DNA of 64,000 bases from Nitrosopumilaceae archaeon. GTDB taxonomy: Archaea; Thermoproteota; Nitrososphaeria; Nitrososphaerales; Nitrosopumilaceae. The stretch is taken from contig SYJQ01000028.1 of assembly GCA_005798405.1 (NCBI GenBank), positions 1 to 64,000 of the forward strand. Reading direction: 5' to 3'. The notes under the pieces are model-generated. The model ran no database searches. It was not told where the DNA came from and worked only from the letters and a program-made list of their open reading frames with translations. Below are positions 63,601-64,000 of the stretch, one piece after another (position 1 is the stretch's first letter; the number at the start of each line of letters is the position of its first letter). Made by a program: the position numbers and the translations under genes.

Positions 63601-64000
63601 TCCGGAACGATGATGAGCTTGCGGAATTCCAGATACCTCATTATCAAAATATGTAGTTGTATGATATTGTAACAAGTCCACTAAATCTTGAACAATTAAT
63701 GGTGGAGTTCCTGCTTCTTTGCTTTCTTTTAGTCTTTGATTAACTCTAATGATGTCTACCATTTTGTGAGTTAGATCATCTTCAGAACGAATTCCGGTTT
63801 CAAGAATAATAGATGGTCTCACAGTTACTGGTGGAACAGGTAAAGCTTGTAGAATAAACCATTCAGGTCTTGCAGTGACAGGATCGTATGCTAAAAGATT
63901 AAGATCATCATCGATAATTTGAGTGAATCTTTCTCTAATTGTAATTGGTAGTAATCTGTGCTCTCCTATCTCTGTTTTTTCAACAAAGATGGTTGGTTTT
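60694..64000 (-). CDS. rpoA: RNA polymerase subunit A, unsplit A'-A'' (5' end outside window)
   Basis: Over 1,100 residues are present; the frame stays open to the right edge, so the N-terminal part of A' is missing. The catalytic Mg site [14 protein letters not shown] is visible, with RRGNRLHDG and [13 protein letters not shown]-type segments around it. About 400 residues later the A''-specific region continues without a stop: [25 protein letters not shown], then the jaw and clamp parts and the end [13 protein letters not shown]. Most archaea encode A' and A'' as two genes; an unsplit gene is a known feature of Nitrososphaerota. Followed by the Lsm gene. Confidence 0.97.
   Translation of the reverse strand, partial: [1101 protein letters not shown]

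Overview
The window comes from a low-GC (about one third G+C by eye) ammonia-oxidising archaeon of the Nitrosopumilus/Nitrosarchaeum type (Nitrososphaerota, formerly Thaumarchaeota group I.1a). Evidence: archaeal information-processing genes throughout (exosome, prefoldin, Nob1, SBDS, Cbf5, Spt5, L37Ae, L32e, L19e, L18e, L30e, P0, P1); one unsplit RNA polymerase A gene (A' and A'' fused); an archaeal adenylate kinase; F420 ligase; a zinc-ferredoxin-type protein; intron-containing tRNAs; frequent TTG/GTG starts; and TATA boxes placed about 25-33 nt before start codons, as expected for leaderless or short-leader transcripts.

Layout. 0-3.7 kb: a truncated membrane protein, ferredoxin, rhodanese sulfurtransferase, NAD kinase and Nob1. 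3.8-8.8 kb: a minus-strand RNA/protein quality-control run (SBDS, exosome Rrp4-Rrp41-Rrp42, L37Ae, KEOPS Pcc1, prefoldin beta, XPF-like nuclease). 9-11.7 kb: rpoD-rpl18e-rpl13-rps9 and a sugar nucleotidyltransferase. 11.7-15.4 kb: two aconitase-family large/small subunit pairs (leucine, and probably lysine/2-oxoacid elongation). 15.5-19.2 kb: lineage-specific small proteins around cofE. 19.2-22.1 kb: 2-oxoacid:ferredoxin oxidoreductase. 22.1-25.7 kb: small Cys-rich proteins, two 2-hydroxyacid redox enzymes, a frameshifted gene and tRNA-Ser(GGA). 26.2-35.2 kb: distal spc-type operon (L18-S5-L30-L15-SecY-AdkA-DUF106-Cmk-Cbf5), preceded on the minus strand by prefoldin alpha, FtsY and ArgF. 35.4-41.8 kb: SOD, a membrane-anchored subtilase, PEP carboxykinase, L32e-L19e, alkyltransferase and D-aminoacyl-tRNA deacylase. 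41.8-46.7 kb: SecE-Spt5-L11, L1-P0, and a displaced L12. 46.8-52.3 kb: AlaRS and LeuRS. 52.3-55.6 kb: nitroreductase, geranylgeranyl-reductase-like flavoprotein and a YkgJ-type protein. 55.6-64 kb: tRNA-Gln with two introns, S7-S12-NusA-L30e, two secreted Ig/TPR proteins, an Lsm protein and the 3' part of rpoA running off the edge.

No stretch longer than 300 bases lacks a gene. I see no insertion sequence, integrase, CRISPR array, phage gene or rRNA. This is a conserved core-genome segment, and I do not find a convincing new multi-gene system in it. The observations most worth checking are two single-base frame breaks at G runs (a 124-residue conserved-looking gene near 23.7 kb and the 5' end of pckA), the two-intron tRNA-Gln, an EPKP repeat tail at the unusual C-terminal end of FtsY, a symmetric shared TATA box at 22.28 kb, two secreted Ig-like proteins lodged inside the RNA polymerase/ribosomal block, and the splitting of normally contiguous ribosomal operons.
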